Positions 19,151 through 27,165 of a DNA stretch of 32,815 nucleotides are shown piece after piece (position 1 is the first letter of the stretch; every line of letters starts with the position of its first letter). The position numbers and the translations under genes are program-made. A model generated the notes under the pieces. The model worked only from the letters and a program-made list of their open reading frames with translations. It had not been told where the DNA came from and did no database searches. This DNA comes from DATJUF01 sp035524095 (GTDB lineage Bacteria > Desulfobacterota > Binatia > Binatales > Binataceae), in contig DATKPK010000099.1 of the NCBI GenBank assembly GCA_035524095.1, forward strand, positions 1-32,815, written 5' to 3'.

Positions 19151-19984
19151 TCATTTTGGCCGGCGGTTCTTCCCGACCTTTGACTCGGCATAGACGTGGG
19201 CGGCGGTTTGCGATTCCTTCTCGGAAGGCATCGCCATCGCGATGTCGGCGTCGTTATAAGAAGTGAGTCCAGCGCCCATTACACGTGTGATCGCATTGAT
19301 GTGATCCTTGGTCATAGCCGTGGGCACCGAGGGCATCCGTGCGACCTCGGCGGCTAATTTTTCTGCTTCTTCTTCGAGCTGTGCGACCGGCACGACGCGA
19401 TTGATCCAGCGCCATTGAAACGCCTCATCGGCGGTGAAGCGCCTGCAGGTGATGACCAGTTCCTTGGTCAGCGCAGGGCCGATCTCTCGCACCATGCGGG
19501 GAATTGCGCCCCACGAATAATTAGTACCGAGCTCAATCTCAGGGATGAACATTATGGTGTCGGGTGCAACCAGGCGTAAATCGCAGCAAATCATGAACAA
19601 TACGCCACCACCGACGGCGGAGCCGTGGACCTGCGCGATCGTAACAGCGCGCATACCTTCAATCGCTTCACACAGCCGGGTTCCCGTCTGACCGGCTTTG
19701 CGGCGCCGCAGCCAGCTATTGCCGCCGACCGGCCGCGATTCCGCAAACGGCAGTTCTTTTAGATCAGCACCAGCGCAGAAGGCTCGGCCTGCGCCTTTGA
19801 AAATTACCACGCGGAGTTCGTCATGCTGATCGAACCAGTGGATGGCCTCCAGCATGTCGCTCAAGAGCTTGTCGTTGATTGCATTGAGACGCGAGGGCCG
19901 ATTCAATACCAGATGACCGATTGGTCCCGCGACCTCTGCGTATAAAGTGGTAAATTCCCGACGGTCGTTATCGGCATTGTTCAT
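19151..19984 (-). CDS. Enoyl-CoA hydratase/isomerase family protein
   Basis: Crotonase-fold protein of 277 residues acting on acyl-CoA thioesters in the cytosol. The oxyanion-hole segments are present: AFCAGADLKEL (about residues 68-78) and HGSAVGGG (120-127). The glutamate that in rat mitochondrial hydratase is Glu164 is retained as Glu149 in FIPEIELG. The other catalytic glutamate, in GGGCEL of classical hydratases, is replaced here (GGGVLF). A change at this site is known in isomerases and other crotonase-fold enzymes, so plain hydratase activity should not be assumed. The ATG at 19984 has GAGGAAG 4-5 nt upstream and is preferred to the TTG one codon earlier. It is convergent with the alcohol dehydrogenase gene. 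Confidence 0.88.
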   Translation of the reverse strand: MNNADNDRREFTTLYAEVAGPIGHLVLNRPSRLNAINDKLLSDMLEAIHWFDQHDELRVVIFKGAGRAFCAGADLKELPFAESRPVGGNSWLRRRKAGQTGTRLCEAIEGMRAVTIAQVHGSAVGGGVLFMICCDLRLVAPDTIMFIPEIELGTNYSWGAIPRMVREIGPALTKELVITCRRFTADEAFQWRWINRVVPVAQLEEEAEKLAAEVARMPSVPTAMTKDHINAITRVMGAGLTSYNDADIAMAMPSEKESQTAAHVYAESKVGKNRRPK

Positions 19985-20105
19985 CAAGCTTCCTCACCTA
20001 TCCTGGCCGGCCTTCGCAGCTCCGCCGTACCTTGATCAAGCATAACGCCACAGAGTTTTCCATCGAAGGCGCGAGCTGATCGTTGATCGGCGTTCGCTGG
20101 AGCTC

Positions 20106-22229
20106 TTAGAGGCTAACTTTAAGCCCTGCCTCGAAATTGATTGGCGCAGCGGGATAGCCGTAGTCCTGGGTATAATTGCGATCGAAAAGATTCTGGATCC
20201 GCACGAAGGCTTCTTCGCTGGTCAGGCGCGGAACCACGCCATTACCGAGATCATAGGAGAGCGTCAGATTGAAAACATGATAACTCCCATGACTCGCGTA
20301 GCCATAAGGCGGCTGAGTTTGCAGATCTTCAAAGTCGCCAACGAATTGATAGAACAGCGCGGAGGTGAATTCGTCGCCGTCGCGAAAAAGGTTTGAGTAT
20401 TTGTATTCAGCGACGCCTGCCGCGGAATGCTTAGGCACTCGGACTGGCTGCAAGCTTGCTAAAAGTGGGACGTGAGTCGAATCCAGTTCGGTGAAGTTGC
20501 CGCTCAGAGAAAACCCTTTGAAGGGATGAATCGAAGGTACGAACTCAACGCCTTGAGTATCGGTCCGACCGATATTCTCCGCAATATCTTCACCGGGAAC
20601 GGCCGTATTTGGCGCTGCAACGATCAGATCGTGAATACGGCGAGAAAAATAGGTAGCAGTGAAGCTGCCCAGCTCGCCAAAGCGCTTCTCAATCGAGCCG
20701 TCATATTCACTTGACGTCGTTGGTTGCAGATTTGGATTGCCAAATTCTGGGTAGTATAGATCATCGAAGGTTGGAGCCTCGAACCCTTCGGCATAGTTGC
20801 CGCGAAGCGTAATGCCGTATTTATTGAGGGGTATCGCCAGGGCCCATGAAGGGCTGACCTCCTCACCAAATTGACTATTGCCATCGACGCGGAAGCCTCC
20901 TGTGACTAGAACATGATCGTGAAATAGACTCCCCTGCTGCTGGAGGTAGCCAGCGTATTGCTGCTGGGTGGCAGTAAAGACGGTATTCGAAACGTTCGGG
21001 CACTCGGTGTTGTGTGCGCCTTTTGCGCAGGGCGGAGGAGTGTAGAAAATCGAGTTGAAGACCGATCGCGCCCACAGGTTTTTGAAATCGAAACCAACCA
21101 GCGAAACCCAATTTGGCATCCAGGTATAAACCGCTTCACCATTACTGCCCCAAATCTCTTCGGGTACATCTGAAGCGTTGAAATAGTTGTTGATCGGATC
21201 GGGTGTCTTGTTGTCGCGGATTTCATCGCGGACGAAGGAACCGAAATAGCGCAATGAGAGCTTCTCGGTCGGGTGGCTATCGACCTCACCTTTGAAGAGC
21301 ATGAATTCGTCGCGCTGATTAGCGTTAGGGTCGAGTGGCGCTCCGAAATCTTCGTTGGAGTATTCGGGCAGGCCGACTTGAGCAGTGGTATAGCGGGCGA
21401 AGCCGCGCAAAGTAGTATTATCGGTGACATGCCAATCCAAGCGGCCGGCGCTCGAAAGATTGTCATAGGCACTGTTGACGGGCTGGAAGCCGTTGGTGGA
21501 GTAATAGGAAATCGATTCTGAATAGCCCAGCTTTCCATCGGCGCCGCTGGCCGTGGCGACCTGGCGCTGGGTTTCCCAATTACCGCCGTCTGAGAGCAAG
21601 CTGAACTTGGGCGCGCCGGTGCCTTCCTGACTGATCAGATTAATTACGCCGCCGATTGCAGACGAGCCGTAAAGACTGCCGCCTGCGCCGCGCAATACTT
21701 CGATACGGCCGGTATTGTCGGTTGTAAGATTGGCAAAATCATAAGAGCCGGCGGTGGGGCTGTTCACCTCAACGCCGTCGAGAAGAACCAATACCTGAGA
21801 CGAGGTCGCGCCGCGAATCGAGACGTCCGTGATGGTTCCGGGCCCGCCGCTCTGGGTGACTTCGACTCCAGGCACTTCGCGGAGCGCATCACTGACTTGC
21901 TGAATCTTCTGGTCCTGAATCTGCTGGGCGTGTACTACCGTGATTGTCGTGCCGATCGAGGCGAGCGGCTGAGTGATGCGCGTCGCAGTAATCGCAACGT
22001 CAGGTAATCGAGTTGTAGTCCCACTGCTATTGGTCGAAGGCGAGTTCGCAGACGATGATGGCTGGGTAGCAGCAGGTGATACCGAGGGAGTTCCGACCGC
22101 GGCTGGTGAAGCCTGAGGGGCTGACGAAGGCGTTTCCGCCGGCGGCGACGATTCAGCATTAGCCGAGTTTGCAGCGACTAGAAACAGTAGTGTGGTTGCG
22201 AAAGAGATGTAAAAACCGCGCGACGACAT
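20106..22229 (-). CDS. TonB-dependent outer-membrane receptor, probable cobalamin transporter (BtuB-like)
   Basis: Outer-membrane beta-barrel importer, 707 residues. The Sec signal peptide spans about residues 1-25 (cleavage after NSANA). An unusually long Ser/Ala/Pro/Thr-rich linker follows (about 27-75). A TonB-box-like segment DVAITATR precedes the plug (about 80-200; ISDALREVPGVEV-type wording and SIRGATSSQVLVLLDGVEVN). The rest is a 22-strand-type barrel. The C-terminal RIQNLFDRNYTQDYGYP and FEAGLKVSL are typical of the family. A cobalamin riboswitch lies in its leader, which is the main reason to assign vitamin B12 or another corrinoid as ligand. The ATG has GGAG about 9 nt upstream. 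A tonB-like gene is divergent from it. Confidence 0.9.
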   Translation of the reverse strand: MSSRGFYISFATTLLFLVAANSANAESSPPAETPSSAPQASPAAVGTPSVSPAATQPSSSANSPSTNSSGTTTRLPDVAITATRITQPLASIGTTITVVHAQQIQDQKIQQVSDALREVPGVEVTQSGGPGTITDVSIRGATSSQVLVLLDGVEVNSPTAGSYDFANLTTDNTGRIEVLRGAGGSLYGSSAIGGVINLISQEGTGAPKFSLLSDGGNWETQRQVATASGADGKLGYSESISYYSTNGFQPVNSAYDNLSSAGRLDWHVTDNTTLRGFARYTTAQVGLPEYSNEDFGAPLDPNANQRDEFMLFKGEVDSHPTEKLSLRYFGSFVRDEIRDNKTPDPINNYFNASDVPEEIWGSNGEAVYTWMPNWVSLVGFDFKNLWARSVFNSIFYTPPPCAKGAHNTECPNVSNTVFTATQQQYAGYLQQQGSLFHDHVLVTGGFRVDGNSQFGEEVSPSWALAIPLNKYGITLRGNYAEGFEAPTFDDLYYPEFGNPNLQPTTSSEYDGSIEKRFGELGSFTATYFSRRIHDLIVAAPNTAVPGEDIAENIGRTDTQGVEFVPSIHPFKGFSLSGNFTELDSTHVPLLASLQPVRVPKHSAAGVAEYKYSNLFRDGDEFTSALFYQFVGDFEDLQTQPPYGYASHGSYHVFNLTLSYDLGNGVVPRLTSEEAFVRIQNLFDRNYTQDYGYPAAPINFEAGLKVSL

Positions 22230-22369
22230 TGCAAATGCTCCACCCGCGTAGAGTTGCCGTCAGCGGAATCAGGGCTGGTGCGAATTAAAGGTATCGCGCT
22301 AGGCGATGAGTAAGCAGATATCGCGAGCCGAGCCACCTTCCCCGCGGAAAGCAAATCGTTAAATACGCT

Positions 22370-22513
22370 CGGCCGGTCTCCTGGCTTGGGATTCATCCTT
22401 GGACCCGCCTTCCCGCTGGTGCAGTGGCTGGTGTGGGCCTTCGTCCTCCCTCACAGTTGCGGGGCAGCGCCGGATTTCAACCGGCTTCCCGTACACCGAG
22501 TGTTGCGAAACCT
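22370..22513 (-). promoter_or_regulatory. Cobalamin riboswitch
   Basis: Read on the minus strand, the leader of the receptor gene holds the class I cobalamin aptamer in order. GGTGTACGGGAAGCCGGTT and AAATCCGGCGCTGCCCCGCA come first. A CAACTGTGAGGGAGGA segment follows, then CCAGCCACTGC and GGGAAGGCG. The 3' B12 box is AAGCCAGGAGACCGGCC at about 22371-22387. The aptamer ends about 140 nt before the receptor ATG. The intervening GGGTGGAGC just before the start codon could be the ribosome-binding site that is hidden when cobalamin binds. A TTGACT sequence at 22537-22532 is a possible -35 element. Expected effect: repression of the receptor when B12 is plentiful. Confidence 0.93.
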
Positions 22514-22820
22514 AAGGTAATGAAGGCATCAAGTCAAGTATGAGCTACGGCTTGTAAGAACGGCGGGATTGTTTTTCACATAACCACCAGGCCTGTATAA
22601 CGACTAGCCATTTGCTTTGGAGCGCATTGAGTGTGCGGCGGCGGCGACATCGCTTGACAGCAAATGTCCGGTCTGGAACATTTCCCGGCGTCGGTTGGCT
22701 AATTGAAGAAACCGCGAGGGCACGCGACTCCAATCGGCACCACGTCGCTTCAGGCGACTGGCGGATACTTTCGCCGCTTCGGCTCTGCTCAGGATTGCCC
22801 TGTTCGCGCGGGCGGCCACT
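22514..22820. other. Divergent intergenic region before the riboswitch and tonB-like gene
   Basis: This 307-nt gap carries promoters for the divergent receptor and tonB-like genes. The TTGACT at 22537-22532 on the minus strand could be a -35 box for the riboswitch transcript. Nothing else recognisable is seen. An open frame at 22703-23008 overlaps the tonB-like gene in another frame and has no domain features. Confidence 0.35.
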
Positions 22821-23723
22821 TTGATAAACGCGACAACAACTTACGAGATCTCGACGAGCTTAACGGAGCACGTCAAAAGATCGAAGCGTTGCGTCAACGC
22901 ACTAGACGAGCCATGGAAGCGACTGCCCATCATCACATTGGTGGCGGTGGCAGCGTGGCTCGCCCTACTGACACTGTGCGGCCTGTTCCTCAGCCAGATG
23001 GAAAGTGAGCAGCCCGACCGGACTGCAATCGAAGCGCAATTACTCGAAATCCCCAGCGGAGGACCGCCGACGATCGCCGGCGCGTCTGCGCTGTCACACA
23101 GCAACCCTACGACGGAACCGTCGCCGCCGAAGATTGCGACCAATAAATCCAAAGCGCGGGCCCAAGCATTCAAGCTAAATCCGAACAATGAGAAGGCTCG
23201 ACGGGCTAATCACGCAGCACGGCGGGCCGAATACTTAGCTCACGATGATAGGCACTTCGATAAGCCGTCGGCTTCGGCTATCGCGCGTGCGGCTGTACCG
23301 GCTAGAACGGCGGGGCAACACGGAGAGCCACAATCATTCGCGAAGACAGTTAAGGCCGCGCCTTCGACCACTACTACTTCTGAACAAACAAAAGGTCATC
23401 CAGGCAGTGGTAATCGAATTGGTGCGGGTGGGCAGGATGCGAAAGGGCCGGCTGGAGGGAGGAGTGCACGCCCAATCTATGCTCCGCTTCCGAACATCCC
23501 CGACGACATGCGCGACGAGGTGATGCAGGCGACTGCAATAGCTCGTTTTCATATTGCGCGGGACGGCAGCGTTACAGTTTCTTTGATTGCGCGGACGGAC
23601 TTTGCCGAGCTCGATCAACTGATTCTTGACGATCTTAGTCATTGGCGCTTTGAGCCAGCGGTTCGCGACGGCGTTGCAGTGGAATCTAATGCAGAAATCC
23701 GTTTGCGCATAACGGTTCAATGA
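22821..23723 (+). CDS. TonB family energy-transducing protein
   Basis: Inner-membrane protein that transmits proton-motive force to outer-membrane receptors. The 300-residue product has a short cytoplasmic N-terminus and one membrane helix (about residues 38-57, LPIITLVAVAAWLALLTLCG). A periplasmic linker rich in Ala, Ser, Lys and Arg runs to about 215. The C-terminal TonB domain is at about 225-300, with AIARFHIARDGSVTVSLIA and LSHWRFEPAVRDGVAVES. The start is uncertain: the TTG at 22821 is the only early start that keeps the helix, and no ATG exists upstream of it in frame. It is divergent from the cobalamin-type receptor, which is its likely partner. No exbB or exbD is in the window. Confidence 0.8.
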   Translation: MINATTTYEISTSLTEHVKRSKRCVNALDEPWKRLPIITLVAVAAWLALLTLCGLFLSQMESEQPDRTAIEAQLLEIPSGGPPTIAGASALSHSNPTTEPSPPKIATNKSKARAQAFKLNPNNEKARRANHAARRAEYLAHDDRHFDKPSASAIARAAVPARTAGQHGEPQSFAKTVKAAPSTTTTSEQTKGHPGSGNRIGAGGQDAKGPAGGRSARPIYAPLPNIPDDMRDEVMQATAIARFHIARDGSVTVSLIARTDFAELDQLILDDLSHWRFEPAVRDGVAVESNAEIRLRITVQ

Positions 23724-23997
23724 TTCGACCGGGCTACTGAGTAATCGTATCGATGCGAGCGCATGCGCAAATGGTAATGGGAACCGCGTCGGACGTTGGA
23801 GATGCCCAAGATGCAAGAACATTAGTGATCGCGCTTACGATCATGTGCGAATATATTAGAAGATAATTTTGATATGGCGGCTCTGGTGAAGCTAGTTGGC
23901 GCCGAGCCTGACGGGTTCGGCCTCTAACGTTTGCCGGCTCCGCGAGCCGGATCGATATTGCGAACGCCGCCAATGCGCAACACAGAAGGAATCTACA
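23724..23997 (+). other. Structured leader region before the LLM oxidoreductase gene
   Basis: The 274-nt gap has an AT-rich patch around 23849-23876 that could hold a promoter. Two hairpins follow: GCCGAGCC / GGGTTCGGC at about 23902-23925 (one G-T pair) and CCGGCTC-CGC-GAGCCGG at about 23934-23950. Neither is followed by a T-run and they precede the ATG at 23998. I do not recognise a known riboswitch class. Confidence 0.4.
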
Positions 23998-25005
23998 ATG
24001 GTGAAATTTGGCTATCTATTTGATTTTCGACAGCCACCGGAACTTTCGCATCTGAGCACGCAGGAGTTCTATGCGTCGATGTTCCAGCAAATCGAATATC
24101 TCGATCAGGCCGGATTCGATACACTCTGGACGACGGAGCATCATTTTACCGACGATGGTTACCTGTCGGCGGTGATGCCGATGATGGCGGCGATGGCTGC
24201 ACGGACCAAACGAGCCAAGATCGGCAGTTATGTAATCCTCGCGCCGTTTTATCATCCGTTGCGCCTGGCGGAAGATGCCGCGCTAATCGACGTCATTTCC
24301 AACGGCAGGCTGCGGCTAGGAATCGGTCTAGGCTATCGCCGCGAAGAATTCGAAGCATTCCAAACTCCTCAGAAAGAGCGGCTGGGTCGTACACTCGAAA
24401 CTGTTGAAATCCTCAAGCGGGCATGGACGGGCGAACGTTTCAGCTTCGAAGGCAAGCATTTCACGATCAAAGACGCACGCGTGTTGCCGAAGCCGGTATC
24501 CCAGCCGTATCCCGAGTTGCTATGGGGCGGTATGGCGCCACAGGCGATCCAGCGTGGAGCAAAGCTGGATATGGGTTTTGCCTGTAATTTGGGCGCGAAA
24601 GAGATCAAATTGTATCACGAGGCACTCCGCGAACTCGGTAAGGATCCATCGGCGTATAATATTGTCAACAGCCGGCTCGTCTTCGTCGCGGATACAGAGG
24701 AGCAGGCGTGGGAGACGATAAAGCCCGCCCTGATGTATCAAATGGCGATGTATGGCAAATGGCTCGCGGAAGGGTCGATAGCGTCAGGTGACCATTACCG
24801 GCCCGACGCGGAGGCGTTGCGCCGCAGTGCCATTCTCGGTCCGCCAGAGCGAGTCACTAAGATGCTGCGCGACGTAATCACCGGCGTTCCGATGACCGAG
24901 ATTACCCTGATGATGCAATTTCCCGGTCTCGAGCCGGCCAAAGTGATGCGGTCGCTTGAGCGATTTGCGACGGAAGTGCTGCCTGACTTACGCAGATTAC
25001 CCTGA
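23998..25005 (+). CDS. LLM class flavin-dependent oxidoreductase (luciferase-like monooxygenase family)
   Basis: Cytosolic TIM-barrel flavoenzyme using FMN or coenzyme F420, 335 residues. The N-terminal strand MVKFGYLFDFRQPP, the FDTLWTTEHHFTDDGY segment and the GSYVILAPFYHPLRLAEDAALIDVISNGRLRLGIGLGYRREEF block are the usual hallmarks. The C-terminal part includes GPPERVTKMLRDV. AGAAGGA lies about 7 nt before the ATG at 23998, which decides this start over an in-frame upstream start at 23896. The flavin type and substrate cannot be determined. It is a single gene preceded by a hairpin-rich leader. Confidence 0.9.
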   Translation: MVKFGYLFDFRQPPELSHLSTQEFYASMFQQIEYLDQAGFDTLWTTEHHFTDDGYLSAVMPMMAAMAARTKRAKIGSYVILAPFYHPLRLAEDAALIDVISNGRLRLGIGLGYRREEFEAFQTPQKERLGRTLETVEILKRAWTGERFSFEGKHFTIKDARVLPKPVSQPYPELLWGGMAPQAIQRGAKLDMGFACNLGAKEIKLYHEALRELGKDPSAYNIVNSRLVFVADTEEQAWETIKPALMYQMAMYGKWLAEGSIASGDHYRPDAEALRRSAILGPPERVTKMLRDVITGVPMTEITLMMQFPGLEPAKVMRSLERFATEVLPDLRRLP

Positions 25006-25060
25006 TCAGTACTGGGTTATAAGTCAGTACCCACTGATCTGTGTCGATTGTTTTGAGTGA

Positions 25061-25097
25061 TAAAAAAGTGGGCGATAGCGTTCTGGCTATCGCCCAC
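25061..25097 (-). terminator. Rho-independent terminator of the exported phosphodiesterase gene
   Basis: A perfect 12-bp stem (GTGGGCGATAGC 25068-25079 with GCTATCGCCCAC 25086-25097) has a 6-nt loop. On the minus strand it is followed directly by TTTTTTA (25067-25061). It lies 42 nt past the stop of the gene at 25139-26896. On the plus strand no T-run follows, so it mainly serves the minus-strand gene. Confidence 0.9.
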
Positions 25098-25138
25098 GCG
25101 GTTAAAGCACCAGACCCCGTGATTCGACCGCAATGATT

Positions 25139-26896
25139 CTAGATACCGAGGCCGGGCAGAATCTCCGTGCCCTCGATTTGCACTGCATCGAGATTGTAAG
25201 GATCGAGTCCAAGAAAAGCGAGGACGGTCGGCGCAATCTGGCGCGTCTCTACTGGGAGAGTGACCGTGCTCGCCTTGAATGACGGATTAGACACCAGCAG
25301 CATGACGTTGGTGTCGTCATGAGCGAAGCCCCCGTGCTCAGCCAGCTTCTTGGTGCTGCCGCTGTAAGTTACACCGACATTGGGAGCGACGATGATATCC
25401 GGGGTGCGCGGGTCATTGGGGGGAACTCCCGGAGTATCGTAGAGCAATGGGATCGCTGGGCCCGCGAAGATCTGGCCGATGCCTGCGATATTACTGTTAG
25501 GCGGATTAACCGGTGAGCTGCTCTCGAGCAGATTCACCGCGTCAGTGACTGACGCTCCCGGGCTCAGCCACAGCAAGGAGATATCATCCTCGGTAGGCCC
25601 GATCTGGTTGATTTCAGAGTCCGGCAGGTAGGTTGATCCCAATATCGACGAGGGTGGCTCGCCAGTCGTGAAGTCTGCCGGAATACCTAAGTATCGGTTC
25701 GAGTCGATCGGCGACTGACCGTGCTTGGCAGTGATTATGACAAGTGTCGAATTTAGCAGATGCCGGTTCTGCAGGTTAGTGATCATTTCTCCGATAGCAG
25801 CGTCAACGAATTTGATCTCTTCCAATAACGAAGGGGTGGGCGTCCCGTACACTGCATTAGCAGCGACTGAGGTATCGTAGCCTCCGGTTACCGTCGGACT
25901 CAGCGTCTTCTCGATGAGTTTTTGTCCGACGCTGACCGCTTGAAAGTTCATCCCGAAGATGGCAGGCACCGGCGCATATTTGGAGCCGTTGTGCGTCTTG
26001 CCATTAATCTCGTTCAGGATGGCGTTAACCTTCAGCGTGTCGTAGCACTGGATATTCGCGAAACTATTTGTGTAAGCCGTTAAATCAGAGGTCGGATCAG
26101 GTATCGGATTACAGCTGATGTCCGTGCCTGGCGTTGTTACATTTAAGGAGATGACCGTCGAATTTATTTCAGGCGAATAGTAATCGTCGACGTTAGTGCC
26201 ATCGCCGGGACCCGAAACCGCGGAGTAGGCGGGGTGCTTGTCCGACCATGCGGTGTAGCGGCCCAAGGTATGTGCTACACCGAAAATGGTGTTGTCACGA
26301 TCGAAATTCCACGGATAGACCGGATTGCAGTTATTGAAGGGGTCACGGATCAAGCGCTGTGAATCGATCGACTGGATACCGCCGTCCACGCCCGCAGGGG
26401 CGCCACCGTTGAGCTGAGTCTGGTCGATGTCAATGCCCTCCTCATACTCGGTCCTGGTGCCGTTGTTCTCGTTTGGCGTACAGGCGCCGCCCAAGAGCCC
26501 ATTACCAGTTTCAACCGTCGGCGGTGCATAGACGCGATCATACGCAACGTCATAATAGACTCCCATCGTGCGCGGCGTGGCTCCGGTCATGATGCTCATC
26601 AGCCCCGGGAATGAATCCGATGGCTTGGAAGTCGACGCGGTGATGTAGTTGACGCCGTTCTGGCCAAGGCTGGCCAGATTCGGGCAATAGGGCGCGCCGC
26701 CGTTAATCGTGCTGATTCCCTGCGAACAGTTGGTGTAGTCGAGGGCGTGGAAGCCATCGATGCTAATTATGAGCACATGCTCAATTGGCTGGTGGCCGTA
26801 ACCACCAGCGTAGGCAGGCGTGAAACTCGCGGCTGTCAATGACAGCCCGAGCGCCAACGCTGGGTTGACGACACGATTGTGCCAGAATCGTTTCAC
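25139..26896 (-). CDS. Exported alkaline phosphatase superfamily protein (nucleotide pyrophosphatase/phosphodiesterase-like)
   Basis: Periplasmic or secreted metal-dependent phosphoesterase of 585 residues. The signal peptide is about residues 1-30 (cleavage after AYA). The N-terminal metal-binding motif is VLIISIDGFHALDY. The nucleophile region is SKPSDSFPGLMSIMTG, with a serine rather than the usual threonine. The internal metal-binding motif reads TAKHGQSP in place of the common SDHG, so one expected aspartate ligand is a lysine. The last metal site is LAEHGGFAHDDTNV. Start is the GTG at 26896, with AGGAGGAG about 8 nt upstream. The substrate is unknown. It is divergent from the exported protein at 27166 and ends in a strong terminator. 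Confidence 0.85.
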   Translation of the reverse strand: MKRFWHNRVVNPALALGLSLTAASFTPAYAGGYGHQPIEHVLIISIDGFHALDYTNCSQGISTINGGAPYCPNLASLGQNGVNYITASTSKPSDSFPGLMSIMTGATPRTMGVYYDVAYDRVYAPPTVETGNGLLGGACTPNENNGTRTEYEEGIDIDQTQLNGGAPAGVDGGIQSIDSQRLIRDPFNNCNPVYPWNFDRDNTIFGVAHTLGRYTAWSDKHPAYSAVSGPGDGTNVDDYYSPEINSTVISLNVTTPGTDISCNPIPDPTSDLTAYTNSFANIQCYDTLKVNAILNEINGKTHNGSKYAPVPAIFGMNFQAVSVGQKLIEKTLSPTVTGGYDTSVAANAVYGTPTPSLLEEIKFVDAAIGEMITNLQNRHLLNSTLVIITAKHGQSPIDSNRYLGIPADFTTGEPPSSILGSTYLPDSEINQIGPTEDDISLLWLSPGASVTDAVNLLESSSPVNPPNSNIAGIGQIFAGPAIPLLYDTPGVPPNDPRTPDIIVAPNVGVTYSGSTKKLAEHGGFAHDDTNVMLLVSNPSFKASTVTLPVETRQIAPTVLAFLGLDPYNLDAVQIEGTEILPGLGI

Positions 26897-27165
26897 TAGG
26901 TTCTCCTCCTCTCAATGCGACAAAAGAATGCGAAGGAGTATGCTGGCAACATTTTGTCGCCGCGTTCGCCGTTCATTTAACGACGTGTTAAGATTAAGTG
27001 ACTTCTTAGTAGAGCTCGCTTGAGTGAGAAATCTTTCGCTTAGACTCGCAAAGATTTAAAGATTCGTTGACATTGCCGAAACCGCTGGATGCCGCCGTGA
27101 TGGGTTAAGTTAACGGCGCGCTGGAACGCTTAGATGAGCAAAGCGCCAGCCAAAGGATTGTCAAC

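Noticed and set aside
22703..23008. Open frame of 101 codons overlapping the tonB-like gene
   Set aside because: Different frame from the TonB-domain protein, no hydrophobic or domain features.
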